Positions 1-8,396 are shown, counted from the first letter of the stretch. The stretch: 30,458 bases of DNA from Bacteroidota bacterium (GCA_015222065.1 JADFUQ010000209.1:1-30458), one strand, 5' to 3'. Numbers and translations: made by a program. Notes: a model not told the origin generated them from the letters alone.

Positions 1-740
1 ATTGTATCTTTAAAAAACCTGCCTTGTATAGAAATATCATCTATCCATAATTTCCTGTCCTGTGATGATGAATATTCATAATAAATGCCAAAATGCCTGC
101 ATGGCATTAACCATGAATCAGTTACTGATCCAATTGAAATCTGATGATTAAAGTTATCTGAAGTATCAATTTTTATTTCCCATAATCCTGATAAGGTTCT
201 GGTTACTTCAAAATTGATGATATCTGATGTGCTGACATTTTCCTCGTAATTAAATCCTGTTTCAAGGAGAACTGAAGCATCTCCCTCAACAATTTTCCAC
301 AGACTCACAAGATCAGATGAGCCCGTATAATTTACACCCATAACCAGACCGTTTAAATCACCACCGGGGTACATTTCCGTTGCATCTTTATCAGACATCA
401 GGAAAAAGCTCCAGTTATTGGCACTTGATGGAGGATATCCATGCCTGACAACAAAGTTCCAGGTTACAAGTCCCGAATCGGGTTTAAGGTTAAACAAGGG
501 ATAGGAGATCCTGTCTTTTCCGCTCGATGAGTTATCGTATGCATGATGTAAAGAGAAATTATCAATTAGAGGAAAATTTCCTGATATTTCCCATCGAAAA
601 TCTTTATTCTGGGTCCAACCTGTTAGTAATGAGTCTTCAAAACTCAAAAAAACCTGTGAATTTACAGGTATCTGCATAATAAATAATAACAAATTGAAAA
701 AAATCCATCTATGACAAACCGGAATTCTGTCTAAAATCAT
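1..740 (-). CDS. secreted protein, N-terminal part (probable lamin-tail/T9SS-type surface protein), partial
   Basis: An open frame runs on the minus strand from an ATG at 740-738 to the window edge, so only about 246 residues are visible and the C terminus is missing. The N terminus has a basic start, a hydrophobic stretch and a likely signal-peptidase site near VNSQ. The mature part begins FEDS and contains a beta-rich region with WNFVVRHGYPPSS and LWIDDISI. I recognise this type of domain from the front of large secreted Bacteroidota proteins that often continue into a lamin-tail domain and a T9SS sorting domain, but those parts lie outside the window. It is divergent from asd, with about 67 bp between the two starts. 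Exported location is fairly sure; function is unknown. Confidence 0.75.
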   Translation of the reverse strand, partial: MILDRIPVCHRWIFFNLLLFIMQIPVNSQVFLSFEDSLLTGWTQNKDFRWEISGNFPLIDNFSLHHAYDNSSSGKDRISYPLFNLKPDSGLVTWNFVVRHGYPPSSANNWSFFLMSDKDATEMYPGGDLNGLVMGVNYTGSSDLVSLWKIVEGDASVLLETGFNYEENVSTSDIINFEVTRTLSGLWEIKIDTSDNFNHQISIGSVTDSWLMPCRHFGIYYEYSSSQDRKLWIDDISIQGRFFKDT

Positions 741-807
741 GTATTTTTAAGGCTCAGTTGTTTAACTATTTAAAGATAGTATTTTTTAAATAAATAATAA
801 AATAAAT

Positions 808-1794
808 ATGAAAGTATGTATTGTAGGAGCAACGGGACTTGTTGGCAAGACTATGATAAAGTTAATAGAGGAAAGAAAATTTCCTGTAAATCAATTGATC
901 CCTGCAGCTTCTGAAAGATCTTCAGGAAAAACCATTTTTTTTCGCAATAATGAAATTAAGATTGTAAGTATCAAGGAAGGGCTGGCTGCCAAACCTGATC
1001 TTGTCCTGTTTTCTGCCGGGGGAAAGGTTTCAAAAGAATTTGCCCCCGTATTTGCACAATACGGCATAGTGATTGATAATTCTTCGGCTTGGAGAATGGA
1101 TCCTGAAATAAAACTGGTTGTTCCGGAAATAAATGCCAAAGAAATAAACATTAACGACAGGATAATTGCTAACCCTAATTGTTCAACCATCCAACTGGTT
1201 ATGGTTCTTGCACCTTTACACAAAAAATATTTAATAAACAGGATCGTTATATCAACTTATCAGTCGGTAAGCGGAAGCGGTGTTCCCGCGATCAATCAAA
1301 TGGAAAGTGAAAGGAAAAATATTGAACCAAATATGATTTATCCGCACCCTATTGATCTGAATTGTCTTCCTCACTGCGGAAATTTCACAGACAACGGTTA
1401 TACAACAGAAGAGATAAAATTGGTAAATGAAACCCGGAAAATCCTTAATGATCAAGTTATTAATATCACAGCAACCGCGGCACGTATCCCTGTACTGGGG
1501 GGACATTCAGAATCTGTAAATATTGAATTTTCCAAGAATTTTGAATTAAAAGACATAATAAATATCCTGAATAATTCACCAGGGATAAAAGTGACAGATG
1601 ATCCCAAAAACAATCTTTATCCAATGCCTGTAAGTTCTGCAAACAAGGATGAGGTTTTTGTTGGCAGGATCAGGAGAGACCAGTCGCGAAAGAATTGTCT
1701 GAATCTTTGGATCGTTTCAGATAATATCAGGAAAGGAGCTGCAACAAATGCGGTACAAATTGCTGAATATATGCTGGGGCAAGGTCTAATTTGA
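808..1794 (+). CDS. asd: aspartate-semialdehyde dehydrogenase
   Basis: This enzyme reduces aspartyl-4-phosphate to aspartate semialdehyde with NADPH. It is the second step of the aspartate pathway, leading to lysine, diaminopimelate, threonine and methionine, and it acts in the cytoplasm. The 328-residue protein starts with the NADP-binding GATGLVG motif (residues 7-13). The catalytic cysteine is Cys125 in NPNCST, followed by the QSVSGSG loop (152-158). R226 and the acid/base His233 lie in RIPVLGGHSE, and the usual C-terminal helix KGAATNAVQIAE is present. Length is normal for the bacterial family. No Shine-Dalgarno is visible before the ATG, only an A/T-rich leader. It is divergent from the secreted protein at 740 and convergent with hflX. 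Confidence 0.96.
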   Translation: MKVCIVGATGLVGKTMIKLIEERKFPVNQLIPAASERSSGKTIFFRNNEIKIVSIKEGLAAKPDLVLFSAGGKVSKEFAPVFAQYGIVIDNSSAWRMDPEIKLVVPEINAKEININDRIIANPNCSTIQLVMVLAPLHKKYLINRIVISTYQSVSGSGVPAINQMESERKNIEPNMIYPHPIDLNCLPHCGNFTDNGYTTEEIKLVNETRKILNDQVINITATAARIPVLGGHSESVNIEFSKNFELKDIINILNNSPGIKVTDDPKNNLYPMPVSSANKDEVFVGRIRRDQSRKNCLNLWIVSDNIRKGAATNAVQIAEYMLGQGLI

Positions 1795-1799
1795 TTTAA

Positions 1800-1871
1800 G
1801 AACAAGGAACACCGATTAACGATTTGCGAAGTAGCTAGAAATCTGAAATCTAAAATCGTTAATCCTTGTTC
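1800..1871. repeat. long imperfect palindrome between convergent genes
   Basis: The left arm GAACAAGG (1800-1807) plus ATTAACGATTT (1815-1825) is complementary to AAATCGTTAAT (1853-1863) plus CCTTGTTC (1864-1871). Nineteen base pairs can form, with a 7-nt bulge (AACACCG) in the left arm and a 27-nt loop. The loop has a short internal repeat, AAATCTGAAATCT. The element starts 5 nt after the asd stop and ends 47 nt before the hflX stop. It could act as a bidirectional terminator, but there is no clean U-tract. It also resembles the dispersed palindromic intergenic elements of this phylum, which only a genome search could confirm. Confidence 0.6.
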
Positions 1872-1918
1872 GATATTCAAAATATTCTTATTATTCTTAC
1901 ATTATAAACAAACTCTAA

Positions 1919-3112
1919 TTAATAAAGGAAATCATCATACGGGTATCGTTTTCTATGTATTTCTTTCACTTTTCTATAAAGAACTTCCTTAAACTCAATG
2001 ATATTTGTTTCTTTCAGAGCGGAAATAAATACACAGGAAGCATTTTTTCTTGCCATCCATGTTCTCTTTAGTTCATCAAGTGTCAGATTTTCTTTTGTTA
2101 AAGGAGTAAGATCGTCTTCATCTTTTTTAATAAATGAATATGCATCAATTTTATTAAAAACGACAATTGAAGGTTTACCATAAATTTTCAAATCATTCAG
2201 CGTTTGATTCACTACAATAATCTGCTCCTCAAAATTAAGATGAGAAATGTCCACTAAATGAATAAGAATATCTGCTTCACGCACCTCATCTAAAGTTGAT
2301 CTGAACGATTCAACCAGGTGATGAGGCAATTTACGTATGAATCCAACTGTATCAGCCAGAAGGAAAGGCAAATTTCCAATAATAATTTTCCTTACGGTAG
2401 TATCCAGGGTCGCAAACAATTTATCTTCAGCAAACAGTTCCGATTTACTAAGGAGATTCATCAATGTTGATTTTCCTGAATTTGTATATCCCACCAATGT
2501 AACCCTAACCAGTTTTCCCCTGTTCTTTCGCTGGGTTGCCATTTGTTTGTCAATTTTTTTTAGCTGCTTTTCCAGTCGTGATATTTTATCACGTATAATT
2601 CTTCTATCGGTTTCAATCTCAGTTTCTCCCGGTCCACGCAGACCAATTCCTCCTTTTTGCCTTTCAAGGTGAGTCCACATTCTGGTAAGACGTGGTAAAA
2701 GATATTGATATTGTGCAAGTTCTACCTGTGTTTTAGCATGTGCTGTTTTTGCCCTTGTTGCAAAAATATCCAGTATTAGATTTGTGCGGTCGAGCACACG
2801 GCATTTCACGGCACGTTCAATGTTCCTTAGCTGACTTGGGGAGAGATCATCATCAAATATAGCTATATCTATCCCTTTATCTTTAACGTGCCTTACAAGC
2901 TCTGCCAGCTTTCCTGAACCAATAAAAGTCTTTGAATTAGGCTTATCAAGTTTCTGAGTAAATCTACTAACAGGTTCTGCGCCTGCAGTACTTGCTAACA
3001 ATGCAAGTTCTGTAAGGTAATCATCAACTTCAGATTCATTCTGATCCTGTTTTATCACTCCTACCAGTACTACTTTTTCTGCTTTTTCCTTTGTTATGAT
3101 CGATTTTCCCAT
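1919..3112 (-). CDS. hflX: GTPase HflX
   Basis: HflX is a ribosome-associated GTPase that binds the 50S subunit and splits stalled or heat-damaged 70S ribosomes. The 397-residue protein has the family order. The N-terminal HflX domain carries FIGSGK and FDDDLSPSQLRN. The middle segment (about 109-170) contains DRTNLILDIFA, THAKTQVELAQ-like AHAKTQVELAQ, and GGIGLRGPGETEIETDRR. The G domain follows: G1 GYTNSGKS (208-215), G3 DTVG (254-257), G4 NKID (320-323) and G5 SAL (364-366). Length is typical and nothing is missing. It is transcribed away from the lipoprotein gene behind it, with 132 bp between them that hold two hairpins. Confidence 0.96.
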   Translation of the reverse strand: MGKSIITKEKAEKVVLVGVIKQDQNESEVDDYLTELALLASTAGAEPVSRFTQKLDKPNSKTFIGSGKLAELVRHVKDKGIDIAIFDDDLSPSQLRNIERAVKCRVLDRTNLILDIFATRAKTAHAKTQVELAQYQYLLPRLTRMWTHLERQKGGIGLRGPGETEIETDRRIIRDKISRLEKQLKKIDKQMATQRKNRGKLVRVTLVGYTNSGKSTLMNLLSKSELFAEDKLFATLDTTVRKIIIGNLPFLLADTVGFIRKLPHHLVESFRSTLDEVREADILIHLVDISHLNFEEQIIVVNQTLNDLKIYGKPSIVVFNKIDAYSFIKKDEDDLTPLTKENLTLDELKRTWMARKNASCVFISALKETNIIEFKEVLYRKVKEIHRKRYPYDDFLY

Positions 3113-3130
3113 TCGGACTTAAGTAAATAT

Positions 3131-3173
3131 CCACCCTCTAAGAAGGTGGCTTTGAATTGCGCCCATTGGGCGC
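3131..3173. repeat. two adjacent short hairpins upstream of hflX
   Basis: CCACC (3131-3135) pairs with GGTGG (3145-3149), extended inward past one mismatch. Ten bases further, GCGCCC (3159-3164) pairs perfectly with GGGCGC (3168-3173) around an ATT loop. The pair is GC-rich against an AT-rich background and has no following T-run. The hairpins lie 72 nt past the stop of the upstream lipoprotein gene and in front of hflX. A termination or mRNA-processing role is possible, as is a dispersed REP-like element. Confidence 0.5.
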
Positions 3174-3244
3174 TTTATAAATATGATCAAGGAATGATGG
3201 AAAGATGTTCTTAAATCAATTTATGCTGACTTTATGGACAACCA

Positions 3245-4414
3245 CTAATAGATATACCGTCTGTTTCTTCGCAGTATATCTCTTATAGCCAATTTCAGGG
3301 TTTCGCTGCATTGCATTATCAATGATACATCATCGGGGAAAGGCACCGGATCCAACTCTACCAGCTTCCTGGTATCTGACGTGAGAGCTCCCACGTCACC
3401 AATAGTTCTTGCAGAGAGATGTTCAAAATATGTTTCTGCACCAATAGGATCTTTTTTAGTTAGTTTTTCGGGGTTAGTCTGAATAATCTCCACATCTCCT
3501 ACAATATTTACACTTTTCTGCTGAACCGTTTCAATAACTGTACATTGAAGAGTTTTATATTTGGAAATTTTTATATCATTCCCTGCAGTATCTTTCATCA
3601 CATTTCCATTTTGATCAAGTGCATAATCAAATCCATCTTCAACCTTCTTTTTTTCAATATAATCTTTTTCTTTTACTAACTCCGGGGAAACATTTATTAT
3701 CTTCAAACTTATATATACCAGGAAATCATAATTAATATCATCATTCAAGTGACGTGTATGGTATTCAACCCATTCACTATTGAGTGCAGCATGATTAATT
3801 GCCAGAAGGTCTTGCTTAAACTCTTCACTAAGTTTCAGATGTGTTTTGTTTTCAACTGTTACCAGTACTCTGCTCATCCCCAAATAATGTGATTCATTTA
3901 ACAATTGATCAATATTTTGATAATCACCCCAGTATTCTTTAACTTTCCTAAATTCGTAATATGCTTTACGGTAGCTTTCCTTATTGCTATTTCCCATTAG
4001 TTTCTGACCGTGGGCAAAGAAAAATTCAGCTGCATTATGTTTTGCCTCAACAATCTCTCTGTCATAGTCAAAATATTCATAATCTATCGTTCTGCGTGGC
4101 ATTTTCAACGGAAGGACTGTCCTTACAAGTGTCTGCCTGTTTTTTAGTCGAAGGTAATGATTAAGAATTTCATCCCATCTATCCGGATTACTTTCCAGTT
4201 TAAGATATTTTACCCTGCTCAGATCCTGTTCATTAGCAATATTATATGCTTTATCCAGGATTAGAATTTCATCTTTATCGTCCTGTTTCTTCATTAATTT
4301 TTTTACAGATTTCTCAATAGCAACATCATAATTACCTTTCTGTAATTGCTTTTTTGAAGAAACACAAGAGGTTATTACAAGGATAATTGCCAGTAGATAC
4401 GCAATTTTCTTCAT
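3245..4414 (-). CDS. lipoprotein of unknown function with TPR-like helical region
   Basis: A 389-residue protein with a lipoprotein signal peptide; the lipobox ITSC puts the lipidated cysteine at residue 17. The part after it (about 20-190) is rich in charged amphipathic helices and contains the repeat-like pieces YDVAIEKSVKKLMKK and RKAYYEFRKVKEYWGDYQ, which suggest tetratricopeptide-like packing. The C-terminal half looks more beta-rich. I do not recognise a named family and see no catalytic motif. It is probably anchored in the outer membrane facing the periplasm or surface. About 208 bp separate it from the TonB-family gene, and a terminator lies between them, so it has its own promoter. 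Confidence 0.85.
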   Translation of the reverse strand: MKKIAYLLAIILVITSCVSSKKQLQKGNYDVAIEKSVKKLMKKQDDKDEILILDKAYNIANEQDLSRVKYLKLESNPDRWDEILNHYLRLKNRQTLVRTVLPLKMPRRTIDYEYFDYDREIVEAKHNAAEFFFAHGQKLMGNSNKESYRKAYYEFRKVKEYWGDYQNIDQLLNESHYLGMSRVLVTVENKTHLKLSEEFKQDLLAINHAALNSEWVEYHTRHLNDDINYDFLVYISLKIINVSPELVKEKDYIEKKKVEDGFDYALDQNGNVMKDTAGNDIKISKYKTLQCTVIETVQQKSVNIVGDVEIIQTNPEKLTKKDPIGAETYFEHLSARTIGDVGALTSDTRKLVELDPVPFPDDVSLIMQCSETLKLAIRDILRRNRRYIY

Positions 4415-4570
4415 TTTTTATCAGTTTTTAATATTTCGTTTGTGTTAATAAAGTAATTTAAATTTCTTATGCAAATAATTCACTTTTAACATTTTACTTT
4501 TGTCTTTTATCTTCTGCATGAATAATGCAGATTAATTGTTTTTATTACACAAATGTATAAATAAGTAATT

Positions 4571-4599
4571 AAAAAAACCCTGATCAACAGATCAGGGTT
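4571..4599 (-). terminator. rho-independent terminator of the tonB-family gene
   Basis: On the minus strand AACCCTGATC is followed by a 4-nt TGTT loop, its exact complement GATCAGGGTT, and then a run of five more T. The 10-bp perfect stem (4576-4585 with 4590-4599) lies 23 nt after the stop codon of the TonB-family gene. This is the clearest terminator in the window. Confidence 0.9.
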
Positions 4600-4622
4600 G
4601 TAAAATACTCTTATTTAAACAA

Positions 4623-5309
4623 TTACTGCAATACAAATTTAATAGGGAAAGTAAATGCCACTCGTACAGGTTTTCCTCTTTGTTTTCCGGCGGTCCATTT
4701 CGGAGAAGTTTTCACTACTCTGATAGCTTCTTTATCGAGGGACGGATCTACACTTCTCAAAATAATAACTTTATTAACCATTCCTGAAGGTTCAACTACA
4801 AACTGGACATATACTGTGCCGCTTATCCCGTTTTCAGCTGCTATTTCAGGATATTGAAGATTTTTCATAACCCAGTTCCTGAAACCATCAAGACCTTTCC
4901 CTTTGAAGCTTGGCATATCTTCAACGATGTAGAAAATTTCGGCTTCTTCTTCTTCTTCATCAGCCACATCGAAATCAAGTATTTGAACTTCTTCATCCTG
5001 ATCGGATTCCAGATCATCAAGTATCAGTTCATTTTCAATTGCAACATCATTTTCAACAATGTTCAATACCTCAGTTACTTTAGGTGGCTTAGGCAGAGTC
5101 TTGGGTTCAGGTTTTTCCTGTCGTGTTACAGGAATAATCTCCTCTTCAATTAAATCCCCTTCCCCTGTATCAAATTGATTTTTTTTCAGTCCGGAGCTTG
5201 TCCATTCAAAAGCAATTAAAATCAGTGAAAGGGTGATTACCAATCCCAATTGGAAAAAGACCCCTTTTCTTTTCTCGAGGTCAACTTTTTCATTTTTTTT
5301 GTGTTCCAT
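4623..5309 (-). CDS. TonB family protein (energy transducer)
   Basis: TonB proteins carry proton-motive energy from the ExbB/ExbD complex in the inner membrane to TonB-dependent receptors in the outer membrane. The 228-residue protein has a short basic cytoplasmic N terminus, one membrane anchor (about 17-36), a proline/glutamate-rich periplasmic spacer with KPEPKTLPKPPK (about 66-77), then a strongly acidic stretch (about 98-124). The C-terminal TonB domain (about 130-228) shows LQYPEIAAENGISG, VYVQFVVEPSG and the closing PVRVAFTFPIKF. The acidic run DEEEEEAE is more marked than usual. No exbB/exbD lie next to it. It may serve the receptor at 5773-7803, though the two genes are separated by a tRNA. 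Confidence 0.92.
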   Translation of the reverse strand: MEHKKNEKVDLEKRKGVFFQLGLVITLSLILIAFEWTSSGLKKNQFDTGEGDLIEEEIIPVTRQEKPEPKTLPKPPKVTEVLNIVENDVAIENELILDDLESDQDEEVQILDFDVADEEEEEAEIFYIVEDMPSFKGKGLDGFRNWVMKNLQYPEIAAENGISGTVYVQFVVEPSGMVNKVIILRSVDPSLDKEAIRVVKTSPKWTAGKQRGKPVRVAFTFPIKFVLQ

Positions 5310-5543
5310 TGTTATTGAATTTTTTTTAAGGCTTTAAACTTAAGGATTTATCCTATTATAATCAAAAAGTATTCAAAAAAAAATCATAAATGTCAATATT
5401 CCTTTCTTAATTCGGTTTACAACATTATCCTATTCATGTAATATAGCACAATAATCACGCCAAACTAACTACCAAATACGCTGTTTTTCTTGCTTTTAAT
5501 GATATCCATGACAGGTAGCAGGATATTATTTACAGAATTTTTT

Positions 5544-5551
5544 TATTTTTG
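5544..5551 (+). promoter_or_regulatory. candidate -7 element upstream of tRNA-Ala
   Basis: TATTTTTG fits the Bacteroidota -7 consensus TAnnTTTG and ends 20 bp before the first base of the tRNA, a sensible distance for a tRNA promoter. I do not see a clean TTTG -33 partner at the expected spacing, so the call rests on one box and its position. Confidence 0.45.
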
Positions 5552-5571
5552 CAAATACAAAAATGAATTTT

Positions 5572-5645
5572 GGGGGCGTAGCTCAGATGGCTAGAGCGTT
5601 TGACTGGCAGTCAAGAGGTCAGGGGTTCGATTCCCCTCGTCTCCA
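5572..5645 (+). tRNA. tRNA-Ala (anticodon GGC)
   Basis: A full cloverleaf can be folded: acceptor GGGGGCG (5572-5578) with CGTCTCC (5638-5644), D stem GCTC/GAGC, anticodon stem TTTGA/TCAAG around the loop CTGGCAG with anticodon GGC at 5606-5608, and T arm AGGGG-TTCGATT-CCCCT. The third acceptor pair is G-U, the main alanine identity element, which agrees with the anticodon. It reads GCC and GCU codons. The final A of CCA is not encoded. It stands alone and faces the converging receptor gene. Confidence 0.95.
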
Positions 5646-5656
5646 CCTTCGCTCAC

Positions 5657-5687
5657 CGAAACCTTGACGTAGGTGAGTTTCGCTTTT
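5657..5687 (+). terminator. possible weak terminator after the tRNA
   Basis: CGAAAC (5657-5662) can pair with GTTTCG (5677-5682), followed by CTTTT. An alternative overlapping stem, CTCACC with GGTGAG (5652-5657 and 5672-5677), competes with it. The loops are 14 nt long, so the stem is weak. Confidence 0.3.
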
Positions 5688-5772
5688 GGAAAAAGCATGT
5701 TCAACCAATTTCTAAATAAAAGTATTTTGCCGTTTTTGCCATCGATCACAATGAAAAATTATTGTAACATTA

Positions 5773-7803
5773 TTAAGGAATTAATCTACTATTATTTTTA
5801 AATGTTTTCTTTTTCGTATGAAAGTGCCAGCTAAGGTGGATCAGAATTGTTCGCTGTGGCTGACGCCAACGTGATACCGAACGGTTCGACGTGTGATAAT
5901 ATTTCGTATCCAGGAGATTCTTAGCGATCAGTTGAATATTCAAGTTATGAGAATTGGAATACGTCAGGACCGAATTGAGTACAAACGCCTGGTCCACTAT
6001 GTTATCACCAGTGGCGGGAATAATGCTCGGATTCTTACGGCTTCCGAGATAATTACAACCGATGTTGATCCTCATTCTGTTTGAAAAGGTATATAGAAAG
6101 CCAACATTAGCGCTGTGTTTGGCAATCTCAGGAACCATGTCCCCGTTGTCATCGTAGGAATTGTTGTAAGTATAATTAATGTACGAATTAAATTTACGAG
6201 CAAAATAATCCAGACTTATCTCAAGTCCATCTGTTTTAAGTTCACCGTAGTTAACCCACTTTTCCATTGCCGAATCCTTAATGAGTTTATCCCTAACACT
6301 ATTTTTATATATAGATGTTTCCATTCGCAATTTATCAGATATATTATAAGCCAGAATAGCTTCCACAGATTTCATCCGCTCCGGCTCAAGATTCGGATTC
6401 CCGGTACCCCAATAATAATCCCACGGTTTAGGTGCACGGAATGCTTCCATGTATAGAAGTTTAGTGGTAAAACTGCCCTTGCTGTAGATCAAGCCAGTTC
6501 GGGTGGTTAAGACCTGATTATATATACTGCTGTTGTCAAATCGTACTCCGGCAGTTAATTGCACTGATTCAGGCAGTGAGTACTGTGCTTGTAAATAAAT
6601 ACTTTGCAGGTTGTTGTGCTCCATATTTGGTTTGGACGGTGAGGGTGGTCTTTCATCCGGGGAATTGCTCCATGTTTTCGAGAAATTTTCCGCAAGTGCC
6701 TCATTTTCAAAAACAACTCCACCAACCAGGTTGAATTTCTTGTTTGGAGTGTAGTTGATTATACTTTCAAAACCGATCAGGGAATTCGGCCTGTAATATC
6801 CAACCTGCGCTGTATCAACAACTACCAGAACAGAATTGTCTAAAACAGTCGCGTTCCGATAATACACCTGTGAAGTTAATGAACATTTTTTATTTTTGTT
6901 GTAAGTATGCCTTAAATAGCTGTTAATGAACCGGATATTCCACAATGTGCCACTGTCCCAAAAAATGGTGCCAACAGAGCGATTATACGTACTAGCAGAG
7001 GCCTGTTTGTTCTGGAATACCAAACCAGCAGTGAAATCCTTGTAAGTTATCCTGGTATCGAAGGAATAATCATTCTCGAAGTTTTCCATATCCTCTGTCC
7101 AATTATTGTCGCCCTTTTCACCAGCTAAGTCTGCTTTATCGGATTTTTTATACATTCCAGAAACATTGAGTCCAAAATCCTTTTCTTCGTCATAATAGCC
7201 ATAGCTAAGATTAGCGTTTATTGTATTGAAAGATCCATACAGCGTACTGATATTTAACCCCTGGTTTTTTTCAGGATCTTTAGTGATAATATTTATGATG
7301 CCGGAAACAGCATTCGTTCCGTATAAAACAGATGCTGGCCCATATACGATTTCTATTCGTTCAACGTTTGACAAGTTGTACTGACCACCCCCATAGAAAC
7401 CACCGGAATTAAGTTCATTAATCTGAATTCCATCGACAAGTACTAAGATCAGATTATTTTGGCTGGGAACACCGCGAAGAAAGACATAACTGTTGATACT
7501 AACCATGTTCCGAAATTGGGCTCCCGGAAGATCGGAGAGAGTTTCCTCTAAAGTAAAATATCCTCTCTCACGAATTTGATCAGATGTGATCACACGAATG
7601 GCAGCTGGAACATTTTTGATTTTCTGAACCACTTTGGAAGCAGATACTACTTCTCTATTCATCAATTCTTCAAGAGACATTTTTGAGTATTTTTCCAGAT
7701 CATTTTCTTCCTGCGAGATTAATTGTGGTTGAAATCCAAATAAAAATATAGTAATGAAGCTAAATAAGTAATTTTTGGAGAGGGGAGATTTCACGGCACC
7801 CAT
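5773..7803 (-). CDS. TonB-dependent outer-membrane receptor
   Basis: A ligand-gated outer-membrane transporter, probably for an iron complex, corrinoid or similar scarce ligand. I start it at the ATG 7803-7801, giving 676 residues, because AAAGGAG lies just upstream and a good signal peptide (MGAVKSPLSKNYLF..., cleaved near PQLISQ) begins there. The frame stays open 50 codons further upstream, but that part does not look like protein of this family. After the signal comes MSLEELMNREVVSASK, a TonB-box-like region, then the plug domain with ITSDQIRERGY, LSDLPGAQF, FLRGVP, LVLVDGIQINE, VERIEIVYGPASVLYGTNAVSGIINIITK. A 22-strand type barrel follows, ending KNLLDTKYYHTSNRSV. There is no carboxypeptidase-like N-terminal domain and no SusD neighbour, so a glycan SusC role is unlikely. 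The last barrel strand HLSWHF is followed by 15 extra basic residues, which is odd. Its base composition looks more GC-rich than nearby genes. Confidence 0.9.
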   Translation of the reverse strand: MGAVKSPLSKNYLFSFITIFLFGFQPQLISQEENDLEKYSKMSLEELMNREVVSASKVVQKIKNVPAAIRVITSDQIRERGYFTLEETLSDLPGAQFRNMVSINSYVFLRGVPSQNNLILVLVDGIQINELNSGGFYGGGQYNLSNVERIEIVYGPASVLYGTNAVSGIINIITKDPEKNQGLNISTLYGSFNTINANLSYGYYDEEKDFGLNVSGMYKKSDKADLAGEKGDNNWTEDMENFENDYSFDTRITYKDFTAGLVFQNKQASASTYNRSVGTIFWDSGTLWNIRFINSYLRHTYNKNKKCSLTSQVYYRNATVLDNSVLVVVDTAQVGYYRPNSLIGFESIINYTPNKKFNLVGGVVFENEALAENFSKTWSNSPDERPPSPSKPNMEHNNLQSIYLQAQYSLPESVQLTAGVRFDNSSIYNQVLTTRTGLIYSKGSFTTKLLYMEAFRAPKPWDYYWGTGNPNLEPERMKSVEAILAYNISDKLRMETSIYKNSVRDKLIKDSAMEKWVNYGELKTDGLEISLDYFARKFNSYINYTYNNSYDDNGDMVPEIAKHSANVGFLYTFSNRMRINIGCNYLGSRKNPSIIPATGDNIVDQAFVLNSVLTYSNSHNLNIQLIAKNLLDTKYYHTSNRSVSRWRQPQRTILIHLSWHFHTKKKTFKNNSRLIP

Positions 7804-7913
7804 GACTCTACTCCTTTTAGAAAATATTTTCTTAACTGTTCCCCACAAATGACGCAGAGAAAAAAATAATATATATTCTGCAGCCAATTTACGTATAATA
7901 TAATTGTTTTGCA

Positions 7914-8396
7914 ATGCAGAATCCTTACAATTATAGAGGAAAAGGAGAACCATTACTATTTGAAATTCCGTTTAGTGTTTCACAGAAGTTGAAACATGCA
8001 CCTTTCCGATTTTCAATTCTGGCCCGGCATCTCGAAACCCCTAAATTAACCTGTGAACAGAGAGAAAAAAACAACTCTGGAAAAAATCTGATTTCAGGTA
8101 ATGTTCAGGAATCCAATATATTCGAGGATATTGCAGAAAATATTGTGAAACATATGATATTTGGAGTTGAAATAACACCAATTGACAATTTTTTTATTTG
8201 TTTCGGATATAATTACCGTAGAAAAAAGGAGTTACAAATCTCCACAAAAATTTTAACCGTTGGATTTCCCTGGGGCTTTGGAATCAAAATTTTTTAATTT
8301 AATCTTAGTTATGGAAGGGCAACCTATCATTTGGCTGGTGCTACCAACCACTCTTCTATCAACACGGATCTGTCAGGATTTAATAAAATATTCTAA
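7914..8396 (+). pseudogene. porQ: porQ remnant (T9SS protein PorQ, 3' part with in-frame stop)
   Basis: The frame reads FEIPFSVSQKLKHAPFRFSI, then KHMIFGVEITPIDNFFICFGYNYRRKKEL and VGFPWGFGIKIF, and stops at TAA 8295-8297. Read on in the same frame, the next bases give FNLSYGRATYHLAGATNHSSIN and end at 8394-8396. Together this matches what I know of the C-terminal half of PorQ, an outer-membrane barrel that with PorU, PorV and PorZ attaches T9SS cargo to the cell surface. The first half and the signal peptide are missing: upstream of 7914 the frame meets a stop at 7896-7898 and no PorQ-like sequence follows. A 5' truncation plus an internal stop make this a dead copy. It abuts the divergent receptor gene, whose arrival may have removed the 5' part. 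Confidence 0.78.

Noticed and set aside
4495..4502. TACTTTTG, a perfect match to the TAnnTTTG promoter box on the plus strand
   Set aside because: No plus-strand gene follows for more than 1 kb, and it faces the terminator and the end of the minus-strand tonB gene. Chance match in AT-rich DNA.
5626..5660. tRNA 3' end as an attachment site of an integrated element
   Set aside because: I found no second copy of the tRNA 3' sequence up to about 8510 and no integrase gene, so no att site can be claimed.
5893..6456. Open frames on the plus strand inside the receptor gene
   Set aside because: They are opposite a well-supported receptor coding sequence and show no recognisable protein features.
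7804..7953. A 50-codon N-terminal extension of the TonB-dependent receptor
   Set aside because: The extension lies before a good ribosome binding site and a complete signal peptide at 7803, and it overlaps the divergent porQ remnant.
7914..8297. A complete small gene of 127 codons
   Set aside because: Its sequence is the internal and C-terminal part of PorQ, and the same frame continues past the stop with further PorQ-like sequence, so it is a fragment.
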